Source of the DNA: Syntrophomonadaceae bacterium | GTDB taxonomy: Bacteria > Bacillota > Syntrophomonadia > Syntrophomonadales > Syntrophomonadaceae | NCBI GenBank assembly: GCA_028683995.1 | Contig: JAQUGU010000050.1 | Span: 1-9,950 of the forward strand | DNA length: 9,950 nucleotides | Direction: 5' to 3' | Notes under the pieces: model-generated | Told to the model about the DNA's origin: nothing | Seen by the model: only the letters and a program-made list of their open reading frames with translations | Database searches by the model: none | Made by a program: the position numbers and the translations under genes | Part shown: positions 1-6,115 of the stretch, one piece after another | Layout of the letters: every line of letters starts with the position of its first letter | Numbering within the stretch: the first letter of the stretch is position 1

Positions 1-5
1 GCTCA

Positions 6-16
6 CACCTCATTCC
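6..16 (-). promoter_or_regulatory. ribosome binding site for a gene beyond the left edge
   Basis: Read leftward, the bases just after the lipoprotein stop codon are GGAATGAGGTG, a good Shine-Dalgarno sequence. Only five bases remain before the window ends, so the start codon of the next gene should lie just outside. The operon so far has a binding protein and a permease but no ATPase, so an ABC ATP-binding subunit is the likeliest next gene. That identity is inferred from context only. Confidence 0.5.
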
Positions 17-1006
17 TTACGGTAAATATTGATTAGTAAAGGCTTTATCCGGGTTAATGTTCTTGTCTATCAGCTTATTCTCATACATGAAGTCAGCGTA
101 GTTTTCCCAGACTGCCTCTTTCATTTCGCCCCAGCGGGGAGCATCGGCTTGATACTCGTTGGCCAGGTATTTCTGGCTGGCCATAACCAAATTGCGATCC
201 AGGTCAGGCTCACTTTTAAGCAGCAGCTCTGCGGCTTCCTCAGGATTCTCTATGGCAAACTGGTAGCCTTTACTGCAGGCCCGCATAAATTTTTTAGCTA
301 ACTCGGGATTTTCCTTAAGCATCTTTTCACTGCTAATAATCACCGGGGTGTAAAAATCCAGAACCGGATTTTCATCTCGTAATTTTATGAAATTCAGGTC
401 CAGGTTGCGCTGCTCGGCCTCTACTCCAGTCCAACCCCAGTAGATCCAGGCAAAATCTACACCTTTATGCATACTGGTAAAAAAATCGGCCTCGCCTATG
501 TTAACCATTTTTACTTTGCTAAAATCAGCCTGGTATTTATCCATAAGGGCCTTGATCATTGCGGATTCGGCTGGTGATCCCCAGCCGCCGTAGCTTTTAC
601 CTTCAAAATCCCGGGGAGTTTTAATCCCTTTTTCGACGGGTGAAGCAAAACCGGAGGTATTATGCTGGATAACTGCAGCCAGTGCAATTATCGGGATATC
701 CTGGGAACGGGCTACCGTAACTTCTTCTTGATAGCTAACCCCAAAATCACCTTTTCCCGCTGCCAGTAATTGGGACGTACCCCCCTCACCTGGCTGCATT
801 ATCTGTACATCTAGCCCTTCAGTCTTAAAATAACCTTTCTCTTTGGCTACATAAAGCCCGGTATGATTAGTATTGGGCAACCAGTCAAGTAATACCGTTA
901 CCTGGGTAAGTTCCTGTTTATCCTGGGATGGCGGGTTTTTACTACAGCCAGCCAGGGGGGTTAGCAACAGGCCAATAATAATAACCATGGTCAATAGTTT
1001 TCTCAT
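17..1006 (-). CDS. ABC transporter substrate-binding lipoprotein, NMT1/ThiY family
   Basis: This 329-residue protein is probably the extracytoplasmic binding component of an importer for a thiamine pyrimidine precursor or thiamine. It starts with a short basic segment and a hydrophobic stretch ending in the lipobox LAGC, so Cys21 should be lipid-modified and anchored to the outer face of the membrane. The mature part opens with DWLPNTNHTGLYVAKEKGYF (about residues 42–61), typical of the NMT1/THI5-like family, and has GEGGTSQLLAAGKGDFG near residues 73–89. It ends in FTNQYLP, also usual in this family. The CCCFC motif of the fungal THI5 synthase is absent, which favours a binding protein over an HMP-P synthase. 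The ATG is preceded by AGGAGAG and lies 22 bases after the permease gene, in an operon under a TPP riboswitch. The exact ligand (HMP, formylaminopyrimidine or thiamine) cannot be told from sequence. Confidence 0.9.
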   Translation of the reverse strand: MRKLLTMVIIIGLLLTPLAGCSKNPPSQDKQELTQVTVLLDWLPNTNHTGLYVAKEKGYFKTEGLDVQIMQPGEGGTSQLLAAGKGDFGVSYQEEVTVARSQDIPIIALAAVIQHNTSGFASPVEKGIKTPRDFEGKSYGGWGSPAESAMIKALMDKYQADFSKVKMVNIGEADFFTSMHKGVDFAWIYWGWTGVEAEQRNLDLNFIKLRDENPVLDFYTPVIISSEKMLKENPELAKKFMRACSKGYQFAIENPEEAAELLLKSEPDLDRNLVMASQKYLANEYQADAPRWGEMKEAVWENYADFMYENKLIDKNINPDKAFTNQYLP

Positions 1007-1028
1007 GCTTAACTCTCTCCTTTACCAA

Positions 1029-1814
1029 TTAGTTTTCCCATAGCTGGGTTCTTAAATGTTTGCGGTTCCATGGTACCAGCAGATATTCCAGCAAATCAAT
1101 GAGCTTGACCAGCAGGAGGCTCAAAAGGCAGATAACCACTACCGCAGCCAGTACCCGGTCAATGGCAAACTGCTTTTGCTGCAGGGTCATGTAGTATCCC
1201 AGTCCCCGGTTGGAGCCCAGCCATTCGGCTATTACAGCCGCCATTATGCTGTAAGTGGCGGCTATCCTAATCCCGGAAAAGAAGGCCGGCATAGCAGCAG
1301 GCAGTTTTACCATGGTAAAAGTTTTCAGGGGACTGGCCCCCATGGAACGGAATAAACTGATTTGATCCGAATCTACTGTATTTAGTCCGTCACTGAGACT
1401 AATAACCATGGGGAAAAAGCAGACCAGGATTACTACCAGTATTTTGGGGAGCAAGCCAAATCCAAACCAGATGGTAAACAATACCGCCAGTACAATCAGA
1501 GGAATAGTTTGGGATACTATCAAGAGGGGATAAACAGCCCGGTTAAACCAGAAGAGAGTGTCCAGCAGGAATGCCATTATAAAAGCAATGGCTATCGCCA
1601 GGATAAAACCGGAAATAGCTTCCAGCAGGGTCATACTACCGTGAAACCACAGCATGGGGTAAGTTTCAGTCATGGTGACCAGAACCTGGCCCGGACTGGC
1701 CAGGATATAGCCGGGTATATGATAAAACCTGACCCCCAGTTCCCATATGGCCAGCAAAACTAGAAAAGCCACCATGGGTGCAGTTTTATTAGCGATATTT
1801 GCTGATTTTCTCAT
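1029..1814 (-). CDS. ABC transporter permease, thiamine-precursor type (ThiX-like)
   Basis: This 261-residue integral membrane protein is of the BPD_transp_1 (nitrate/taurine/HMP importer) type. Hydrophobic segments are visible at about residues 14–31, 62–84, 92–116, 122–142, 184–199 and 220–246. The cytoplasmic EAA loop that docks the ATPase is at about residues 150–183, with the signature features RSMGAS, a proline in KLPAAMP, and SGIR. The ATG overlaps the end of the upstream thiamine-binding gene by 26 bases and has GGAG about 9 bases before it, so translation is probably coupled. It precedes the lipoprotein gene by 22 bases. By operon position it should be the membrane channel partner of that lipoprotein. 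The family is clear; the substrate is inferred from the riboswitch and the neighbours. Confidence 0.88.
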   Translation of the reverse strand: MRKSANIANKTAPMVAFLVLLAIWELGVRFYHIPGYILASPGQVLVTMTETYPMLWFHGSMTLLEAISGFILAIAIAFIMAFLLDTLFWFNRAVYPLLIVSQTIPLIVLAVLFTIWFGFGLLPKILVVILVCFFPMVISLSDGLNTVDSDQISLFRSMGASPLKTFTMVKLPAAMPAFFSGIRIAATYSIMAAVIAEWLGSNRGLGYYMTLQQKQFAIDRVLAAVVVICLLSLLLVKLIDLLEYLLVPWNRKHLRTQLWEN

Positions 1815-2076
1815 CGATGGTCACTCCATCCGGGCTGTAGTCAATCTTTATTATAGATACTATACGATTGGCACCAGCTTCTACGCAAATTGCCTGAGCA
1901 GTTTTTACCAAATCCAGCAAGGTATCCAGGTCTCCCTCAATTGTAGTTTCCATTGGTCCTACGACATATGGCAATCCACTTGCCTGGATAAGGTTTATTA
2001 CTTTATCTACTACTGAATAAACCTGGTTCTGGGGAACCATGGGCAGGATCTGCAGGCTAAGGTTAGCATTGGGCAA
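1789..2076 (-). CDS. thiamine-binding protein, MTH1187/YkoF (DUF77) family
   Basis: This 95-residue cytoplasmic protein resembles the MTH1187/YqgV family (Pfam Thiamine_BP), small ferredoxin-fold proteins that bind thiamine. Family-typical features are the N-terminal beta strand LSLQILPM, the central YVVGPMETTIEGDLDTLLDLV, and VEAGANRIVSIIKIDY near the C-terminus. The start is TTG: AGGGGG lies 8 bases before it, and the next in-frame ATG is at codon 13, inside the first conserved strand. It is the first gene after the TPP riboswitch and terminator, which supports a role in thiamine handling, perhaps holding imported ligand or acting as a sensor. Its precise function in such transport operons is not established. 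Confidence 0.85.
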   Translation of the reverse strand: MPNANLSLQILPMVPQNQVYSVVDKVINLIQASGLPYVVGPMETTIEGDLDTLLDLVKTAQAICVEAGANRIVSIIKIDYSPDGVTIDEKISKYR

Positions 2077-2104
2077 GAGGCCAACCCCCTTTCCAAATAA
2101 AATA

Positions 2105-2130
2105 GCTGCTCTATATCAGAAAAGAGCAGC
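2105..2130 (-). terminator. intrinsic terminator of the TPP riboswitch
   Basis: Read leftward, an 8-base perfect stem (GCTGCTCT pairing with AGAGCAGC, loop of 10) is followed by TATTTTATTT. It lies between the riboswitch aptamer and the first gene, so it is the likely expression platform: TPP binding should favour termination before the thiamine operon. Confidence 0.82.
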
Positions 2131-2151
2131 CTTAAAGTGCAAACAACTCTT

Positions 2152-2234
2152 GTCCCTACGCTGGCATTACCCAGATCAGGTTCAAGGGTAAGGACTGCCG
2201 TCCACTCTCAGCCGGACTGTTCCAGCTCCCCTCT
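2152..2234 (-). ncRNA. TPP (THI-box) riboswitch
   Basis: Leftward reading shows the conserved TPP aptamer core. A GGGGAGC segment comes first, then CCGGCTGAGA with the invariant CUGAGA, a variable P3 arm, then ACCCTTGAACCTGATCTGGG and TAATGCCAGCGTAGGGA. The order and spacing match the THI-box consensus closely. CTGG and CCGG can form P2. I did not find a convincing long P1 helix, but the core is unmistakable. It lies about 5 bases after the predicted transcription start and ahead of a terminator, so it should shut off the downstream transport genes when TPP is plentiful. Confidence 0.95.
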
Positions 2235-2245
2235 GTCTTGAATGC

Positions 2246-2274
2246 ATTATACTACTATGCGTTATGCTGGTCAA
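2246..2274 (-). promoter_or_regulatory. sigma-A promoter of the thiamine operon
   Basis: On the minus strand TTGACC (2269–2274) and a perfect TATAAT (2246–2251) are separated by exactly 17 bases. The predicted start near 2239 places the riboswitch at the very 5' end of the transcript. Confidence 0.85.
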
Positions 2275-2328
2275 AAAATAATCAGGTGATTAAACCAGCA
2301 AAGAGGGAACCATTCACGCCGGTGGCAC

Positions 2329-2357
2329 TTGCGCCCACTATTATGCTGTGGTATATT
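2329..2357 (+). promoter_or_regulatory. candidate sigma-A promoter of trpB2
   Basis: TTGCGC (2329–2334) and TATATT (2352–2357) are separated by 17 bases, about 47 bases before the trpB2 start codon. It is divergent from the thiamine promoter, with the two -35 elements 54 bases apart. The match is moderate and untested. Confidence 0.55.
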
Positions 2358-2403
2358 AAATTTCACATACAAAGTAAAAATATGAGAGGAGAGATTAGTT
2401 GAG

Positions 2404-3768
2404 ATGAGTAGAGCCGAGCTAACCAAGATTATTCTGCCGGAGGAGAAGATACCGAAATTCTGGTATAACGTCCAGGCCGATATGCCTAATCCTTTGGCAC
2501 CCCCTTTGCATCCCCAGACTATGCAACCAATAACTCCAGCAGATTTGGAACCTATTTTTGCCCGTGAACTTATTGCCCAGGAAGTTTCCAAGGAGAGGTT
2601 TATAGAAATACCTGCAGAAGTCAGGGAACTATATAAACAATACCGACCCTCACCCCTGTTCCGGGCTCACAGCCTGGAAAAGGCATTGGACACCAACTGT
2701 CGCATTTATTATAAGTATGAGGGCATTAGCCCGGTGGGCAGCCATAAATTTAACTCAGCTCTGCCCCAGGTGTTTTTTAATAAAGTTCAGGGGATTAAGA
2801 GAATAAGTACGGAAACAGGTGCAGGACAATGGGGTACTGCACTATCACTGGCCTGTAAGCTTTTTGGGCTGGAGGCCATGGTATATATGGTAAAAGTGAG
2901 TTTTTATCAGAAACCTTATCGCCGTTCCATAATGGAGCTCTATGGGGCTACCTGCATTCCCAGTCCCAGCAATTTAACTGCAGCCGGACGCCATGCCCTG
3001 GAAAAAGATCCGGATACTCCCGGCAGCCTGGGAATGGCTATTAGTGAAGCGGTGGAAGATGCAGCATCCAGAGATGATACCAACTATTCCCTGGGCAGTG
3101 TTCTTAATCATGTGTGTTTGCACCAGAGTATAATTGGGCAGGAAGTAAAACTGCAGATGGAAATGGTGGATGATTATCCCGATGTAGTGATTGGTTGTTG
3201 CGGGGGAGGAAGTAATTTCTCTGGTATCGCTTTCCCTTTTATACCGGATAAACTGGCAGGTAAAAAAATTCGCCTGCTGGGAGTAGAACCGGCGGCCTGT
3301 CCCACGCTTACTAAAGGTGTATTTGCTTACGATTATGGCGATGTAGCCGGGCTTACTCCGGCTATGCAGATGTATACCCTGGGACATGATTTTGTACCTT
3401 CGGGGATACATGCTGGTGGTTTGAGATATCATGGGGAATCCCCCCTGGTTAGCCAGCTTTATCACGATGGCCTTATCGAGGCTATAGCAGTAAAACAAAA
3501 TCCCACTTTTGAGGCAGCTATGCTCTTTGCCCGCACCGAAAGCATTGTCCCGGCTCCGGAATCGGCTCACGCTATTCGGGCTGCTATTGATGAAGCCCTG
3601 AAGGCTCGGGAAGAAGGAGTTAGCCGCACCATAGTATTTAATCTGAGCGGTCACGGTAATCTGGATCTCTATTCGTATGACAAATTCCTGGCCGGGGAAA
3701 CTGAAGATGTTGAGTTTTCCGATGAGGAACTGGCTACCAGTATAAAGGGTTTGCCAGTGGTAAAATAA
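2404..3768 (+). CDS. trpB2: tryptophan synthase beta-like PLP enzyme, TrpB2 type
   Basis: This 454-residue protein belongs to the long TrpB-like (TrpB2) family of fold-type II pyridoxal-phosphate enzymes, which join indole and serine to make tryptophan or act as stand-alone indole scavengers. GSHKFNSA holds the Schiff-base lysine (Lys115). TETGAGQWG (about residues 136–144) holds the catalytic glutamate Glu137; QWG in place of QHG is the mark of TrpB2 over TrpB1. CGGGSN (266–271) is the phosphate-binding loop, and SGHG is at 415–418. The length and the extended N-terminus fit the family. ATG is preceded by GAGGAGAG about 10 bases upstream. No trpA or other trp gene adjoins it, and a terminator follows directly, so it is monocistronic. 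The in vivo substrate of orphan TrpB2 proteins is not certain. Confidence 0.93.
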   Translation: MSRAELTKIILPEEKIPKFWYNVQADMPNPLAPPLHPQTMQPITPADLEPIFARELIAQEVSKERFIEIPAEVRELYKQYRPSPLFRAHSLEKALDTNCRIYYKYEGISPVGSHKFNSALPQVFFNKVQGIKRISTETGAGQWGTALSLACKLFGLEAMVYMVKVSFYQKPYRRSIMELYGATCIPSPSNLTAAGRHALEKDPDTPGSLGMAISEAVEDAASRDDTNYSLGSVLNHVCLHQSIIGQEVKLQMEMVDDYPDVVIGCCGGGSNFSGIAFPFIPDKLAGKKIRLLGVEPAACPTLTKGVFAYDYGDVAGLTPAMQMYTLGHDFVPSGIHAGGLRYHGESPLVSQLYHDGLIEAIAVKQNPTFEAAMLFARTESIVPAPESAHAIRAAIDEALKAREEGVSRTIVFNLSGHGNLDLYSYDKFLAGETEDVEFSDEELATSIKGLPVVK

Positions 3769-3782
3769 AAAGATACACTGCT

Positions 3783-3813
3783 AACCCCGGTCTATTATTA
3801 GGCCGGGGTTTTT
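3783..3813 (+). terminator. intrinsic terminator after trpB2
   Basis: A perfect 8-base stem (AACCCCGG with CCGGGGTT, loop of 12) begins 15 bases after the trpB2 stop and runs into five Ts. The AA at its base would also give a short U-tract on the other strand, but no leftward gene ends here. Confidence 0.88.
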
Positions 3814-3844
3814 AAAACAAATAAAACCGTAGAACAGTCATGTG

Positions 3845-3870
3845 TAGGGAACGGCCCCTGTGCCGTTACG
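3845..3870. repeat. GC-rich inverted repeat, possible repeat-element relic
   Basis: GTAGGGAACGGCCCCTGTGC followed by CGTTACG contains the perfect stem AACGGC/GCCGTT with a 6-base loop. The layout (GTAGGG then a GGCCCCTGT-type palindrome) resembles the short repeat ends commonly scattered through clostridial genomes, in a decayed form. The resemblance is from memory and was not checked against a genome. Confidence 0.4.
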
Positions 3871-3928
3871 TCATAATGTTGTGATACCTGTAGGATGGGG
3901 AACATCAGTAATACCCGAAGGGTGAACC

Positions 3929-4021
3929 CGCGGAACAGTAAGGATTTACGTGGAATTTTTTTAAGGATTTTTTTAAAAAAATTTTTCCGCGTATTTCCCA
4001 ATAGATTCCCTGAATTCCGCG
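3929..4021. repeat. long imperfect palindrome (about 93 bases)
   Basis: The outer ends are the perfect pair CGCGGAA (3929–3935) and TTCCGCG (4015–4021). Inside is a tighter hairpin. Bases 3947–3955 pair with 3985–3993 (nine pairs, one G-U). After a 3-base bulge, TTTTTTTAA (3956–3964) pairs with TTAAAAAAA (3973–3981) across an 8-base loop. The left half also repeats AAGGATTT (3940–3947 and 3963–3970) and CGYGGAA. It has no coding content. It may be a decayed miniature inverted-repeat element or a structured RNA region. Confidence 0.55.
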
Positions 4022-4042
4022 TCAAATAATTTTCATCAGTGG

Positions 4043-4071
4043 TTGCGTCCTCTGGCCATGACGGATTAATT
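4043..4071 (+). promoter_or_regulatory. candidate promoter for trmK–nif3
   Basis: TTGCGT (4043–4048) and TTAATT (4066–4071) are 17 bases apart, about 30 bases before the trmK start. The -10 is poor. It is the best pair I can see between the palindrome and the gene, but the call is weak. Confidence 0.3.
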
Positions 4072-4102
4072 AAAACTATTTTGCAAAGGATGTTCATTAG
4101 TT

Positions 4103-4786
4103 TTGCTTTCCCAGCGTTTACTGCTTATTACCGAAATGATAATAAAGGCTGAGCCTACCGCCGATATTGGGGCAGACCATGGGGAACTGCCCAAATTTCT
4201 GGTGGAAAATCAATTAGTCCCCCGGGTTATTGCCAGTGAGTTAGGGGATGGGCCTTACCTGCGACTGCTGGCCGGCCTGAAGGATAGTCCTTGCCGGGAA
4301 CAGATAGAAGTACGCCAGGGCAATGGGCTTACCGTACTTAAACCTGGTGAGGTGGTAAATGTAGTTATAGCCGGTCTGGGAGGGGATGCTATAGTAAAAA
4401 TCCTATCTCGGGACTGGCAGGAAGCAGCTAGTTTTAAAAGATTTGTGTTTCAACCCATGAGCCGACCGGGGTCTTTACGTCGGGAGCTATCCCAAAAAGG
4501 CTGGCCTATATTGGAAGAAAGGCTGGTTGAGGAAAATGGACGCTTATTTGTGGCTATAAGTACCTCTCCGGGGAGTAATCCCTACAGGCTATCAGCTCTG
4601 GAGATTGATATGGGCCCGCTTTTACTACGGAGTGACAATGCGCTCAGAACCCGCTACTTAAAATCTTACCTACAAAAATATAGGCAGGCTTATTCAGGGT
4701 TATTAAAGGCTGGAACTATCCTGGATGTTTCCGTTTTAGATGAATACCATAGTAAAATTAAGGAACTGGAGGCGATTCTAAGATGA
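4103..4786 (+). CDS. trmK: tRNA (adenine-22-N1)-methyltransferase TrmK
   Basis: This 227-residue S-adenosylmethionine-dependent enzyme should methylate N1 of A22 in tRNA. It has the TrmK form of the Rossmann methyltransferase fold: LSQRL at the N-terminus, motif I ADIGADHGELP (20–30), ASELGDGP (44–51), RQGNGL (71–76), VIAGLGG (88–94) and QPMSRPGSLRREL (117–129), with a helical C-terminal tail. The family usually has AGMGG; AGLGG is a mild change. The start is TTG. An in-frame stop at 4067–4069 closes the frame upstream, and the next ATG (codon 12) would remove the conserved LSQRL. AAAGGATG lies about 12 bases before it, a rather long spacing, so initiation may be weak. The stop overlaps the nif3 start (ATGA), pointing to coupled translation. 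Confidence 0.9.
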   Translation: MLSQRLLLITEMIIKAEPTADIGADHGELPKFLVENQLVPRVIASELGDGPYLRLLAGLKDSPCREQIEVRQGNGLTVLKPGEVVNVVIAGLGGDAIVKILSRDWQEAASFKRFVFQPMSRPGSLRRELSQKGWPILEERLVEENGRLFVAISTSPGSNPYRLSALEIDMGPLLLRSDNALRTRYLKSYLQKYRQAYSGLLKAGTILDVSVLDEYHSKIKELEAILR

Positions 4787-5901
4787 TAGTACGGGCTAAA
4801 GACATAATGACTCTGATGGAGGAAGAATTTCCCCTGCATTTAGCTGAGAACTGGGATAATAGCGGCTTACAGATAGGTAGTAGTGATAAAAAGGTAGGCC
4901 GGATACTAATAGCATTGGATTTGGATTCTTTGGTACTAAAACAAGCGGTTGAAGAGCAGGTAGATATGATTATTACCCACCATCCCTTGTTTTTCAGGCC
5001 AATGAAGAACATTAATTATGCTTCACCTTTAGGAAAAATGATTAAAGCCCTGGTATCTGCCGATATCACCGTATATGCTGCTCACACGAATCTGGATGCA
5101 GCCGAGCGGGGCCTGAACCAGGCTCTGGCTGAGAAACTAGGGTTGGTTAACATAGAACCGTTGTATCCGGCCAGCCAAGAAGCCCTGTTTAAGCTGGTAG
5201 TTTTTGTACCGGCTACTCACCTGGAGGAAGTGAGGGCAGCTATCTGCACAGCTGGCGCAGGTTGCATTGGCAAATATGCTGATTGCAGTTTCAGAGCCCG
5301 GGGAACTGGTACCTTTCGACCTGGTCAGGATACCAATCCATTTATAGGTAAAAGCGGGCAACTGGAAGAGGTGGATGAGTTTCGCCTGGAAACAATAATT
5401 TATGAAAGGGATCTAAAGCAGGTTTTAGATAGTATGCATAAGGCGCATCCTTACGAAGAAGTAGCCTATGATCTTTATCGTTTGGAGAACGAAGGACGGG
5501 TGTTTAGCCCGGGACGCAAAGGATATCTGGTTCAGAAAATAAGCCTGCAGGATTACGCTCTTCGGGTTAAAGAACTACTGGGAATTAAATCAGTGCGGGT
5601 AGTAGGGGATTTGGACAGTAGCATAAAAAATGTCGCGGTAATAAGCGGTTCCGGTGCCAGTCTGATGAATCGGGTTATAGGTCAGAATATTGATTTACTG
5701 GTGACCGGGGATCTTAAGTACCATGAGGCCAAAGATGCCGAGGCTGCAGGTCTTAAAGTAATCGATGCCGGCCACCAGGGTACGGAAGCTATTGTAGTTC
5801 CTTTATTAATCGATTACCTCAACCCGAAATTGGCCGCTCAGAACCTGCAGGTGGAATTAATACCGTGCATCTCTCCTGACTGTATTAAAGATATTTTTTA
5901 A
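4783..5901 (+). CDS. Nif3-like dinuclear metal-centre protein (YqfO type)
   Basis: This 372-residue protein of the Nif3/DUF34 family matches the length of Bacillus YqfO. The two halves of the Nif3 domain hold the metal ligands: THHPLFF (His66, His67) and AAHTNLDA (His101, Asp105) in the first, and KYHEAKDA, DAGHQGTEA (His331, Glu335) in the second. About residues 132–232 form the extra PII/CutA-like domain inserted in YqfO proteins, recognisable by FKLVVFVPATHLEEVRAAI, GTGTFRP and the AHPYEEVAYDLY motif. ATG overlaps the trmK stop by 4 bases, with GGAGG-like bases inside the end of trmK. The trmK–nif3 pairing is conserved in Firmicutes. The family is sometimes called GTP cyclohydrolase I type 2, but its true activity is unsettled; a metal-dependent hydrolase or metal-handling role is likely. 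Confidence 0.93.
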   Translation: MIVRAKDIMTLMEEEFPLHLAENWDNSGLQIGSSDKKVGRILIALDLDSLVLKQAVEEQVDMIITHHPLFFRPMKNINYASPLGKMIKALVSADITVYAAHTNLDAAERGLNQALAEKLGLVNIEPLYPASQEALFKLVVFVPATHLEEVRAAICTAGAGCIGKYADCSFRARGTGTFRPGQDTNPFIGKSGQLEEVDEFRLETIIYERDLKQVLDSMHKAHPYEEVAYDLYRLENEGRVFSPGRKGYLVQKISLQDYALRVKELLGIKSVRVVGDLDSSIKNVAVISGSGASLMNRVIGQNIDLLVTGDLKYHEAKDAEAAGLKVIDAGHQGTEAIVVPLLIDYLNPKLAAQNLQVELIPCISPDCIKDIF

Positions 5902-6011
5902 CTAACCCCCCAGGGCCGGGGGCCATACCCAAAAGGGTACAACCTTACCACTTACCCCTCACTCTAAACAATTAATCAAGTAAATAGTTCGGCGTTATTT
6001 ACAAGAAAACT

Positions 6012-6039
6012 TTGTTATCGGCGCCTATTTCCGTATTAT
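6012..6039 (+). promoter_or_regulatory. candidate sigma-A promoter of the HD-GYP gene
   Basis: TTGTTA (6012–6017) and TATTAT (6034–6039) are 16 bases apart. The predicted start near 6046 would give a leader of about 70 bases. It is the best pair in the 5902–6115 gap, and the match is moderate. Confidence 0.42.
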
Positions 6040-6065
6040 TGTCCAGGCATAAAAAGGGAAAGCAG

Positions 6066-6084
6066 GGTTATTTATCGAATAACC
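6066..6084 (+). promoter_or_regulatory. perfect inverted repeat ahead of the HD-GYP gene
   Basis: GGTTATT (6066–6072) and AATAACC (6078–6084) form a perfect 7-base stem around TATCG. It lies 19 bases before the ribosome site (6103–6108) and downstream of the candidate promoter. It could be a leader hairpin affecting translation or a dyad operator. Function is unknown. Confidence 0.4.
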
Positions 6085-6115
6085 ATAATTATATATGTTT
6101 AGAAGGGGTATTATA

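Larger units (their letters stand above)
3814..4102. other. gene-free interval with repeat relics
   Basis: I see no supportable gene between the trpB2 terminator and trmK. The stretch holds a small GC-rich inverted repeat near 3845–3870, an AT-rich imperfect palindrome at 3929–4021, and then about 80 bases of ordinary upstream DNA leading to trmK. A 99-codon leftward open frame spans most of it, but it runs straight through the palindrome and has no recognisable protein features. Confidence 0.6.

Noticed and set aside
2271..2591. 106-codon minus-strand frame crossing both promoters
   Set aside because: It overlaps the start of trpB2 and the thiamine promoter; the translated protein has no recognisable features.
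2974..3654. 226-codon open frame on the minus strand
   Set aside because: It lies wholly inside trpB2, has no ribosome site that stands out and shows no recognisable domain; it is a shadow of the codon pattern of the real gene.
3798..4097. 99-codon leftward open frame in the gap before trmK
   Set aside because: It reads through the trpB2 terminator region and the palindrome, giving low-complexity lysine/phenylalanine runs with no family features.
5906..5939. Two GC-rich hairpins (CCCCC/GGGGG and TACCC/GGGTA) after nif3 as a terminator
   Set aside because: The stems are only five pairs each and no T-run follows; there is not enough to call termination.
6014..6024. GCCGATAA on the minus strand as a sigma-D (flagellar) -10 element
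   Set aside because: The matching TAAA at 15 bases upstream is missing and no leftward gene would be driven by it.
6095..6115. Upstream ATG giving seven extra residues on the HD-GYP protein
   Set aside because: The ribosome site AGAAGGGG lies between this ATG and the one at 6116, so the downstream start is preferred.
5950..6115. Cyclic-di-GMP riboswitch ahead of the HD-GYP gene
   Set aside because: I looked for the GEMM-I core pattern and tetraloop receptor and did not find them; only a simple 7-base hairpin is present.
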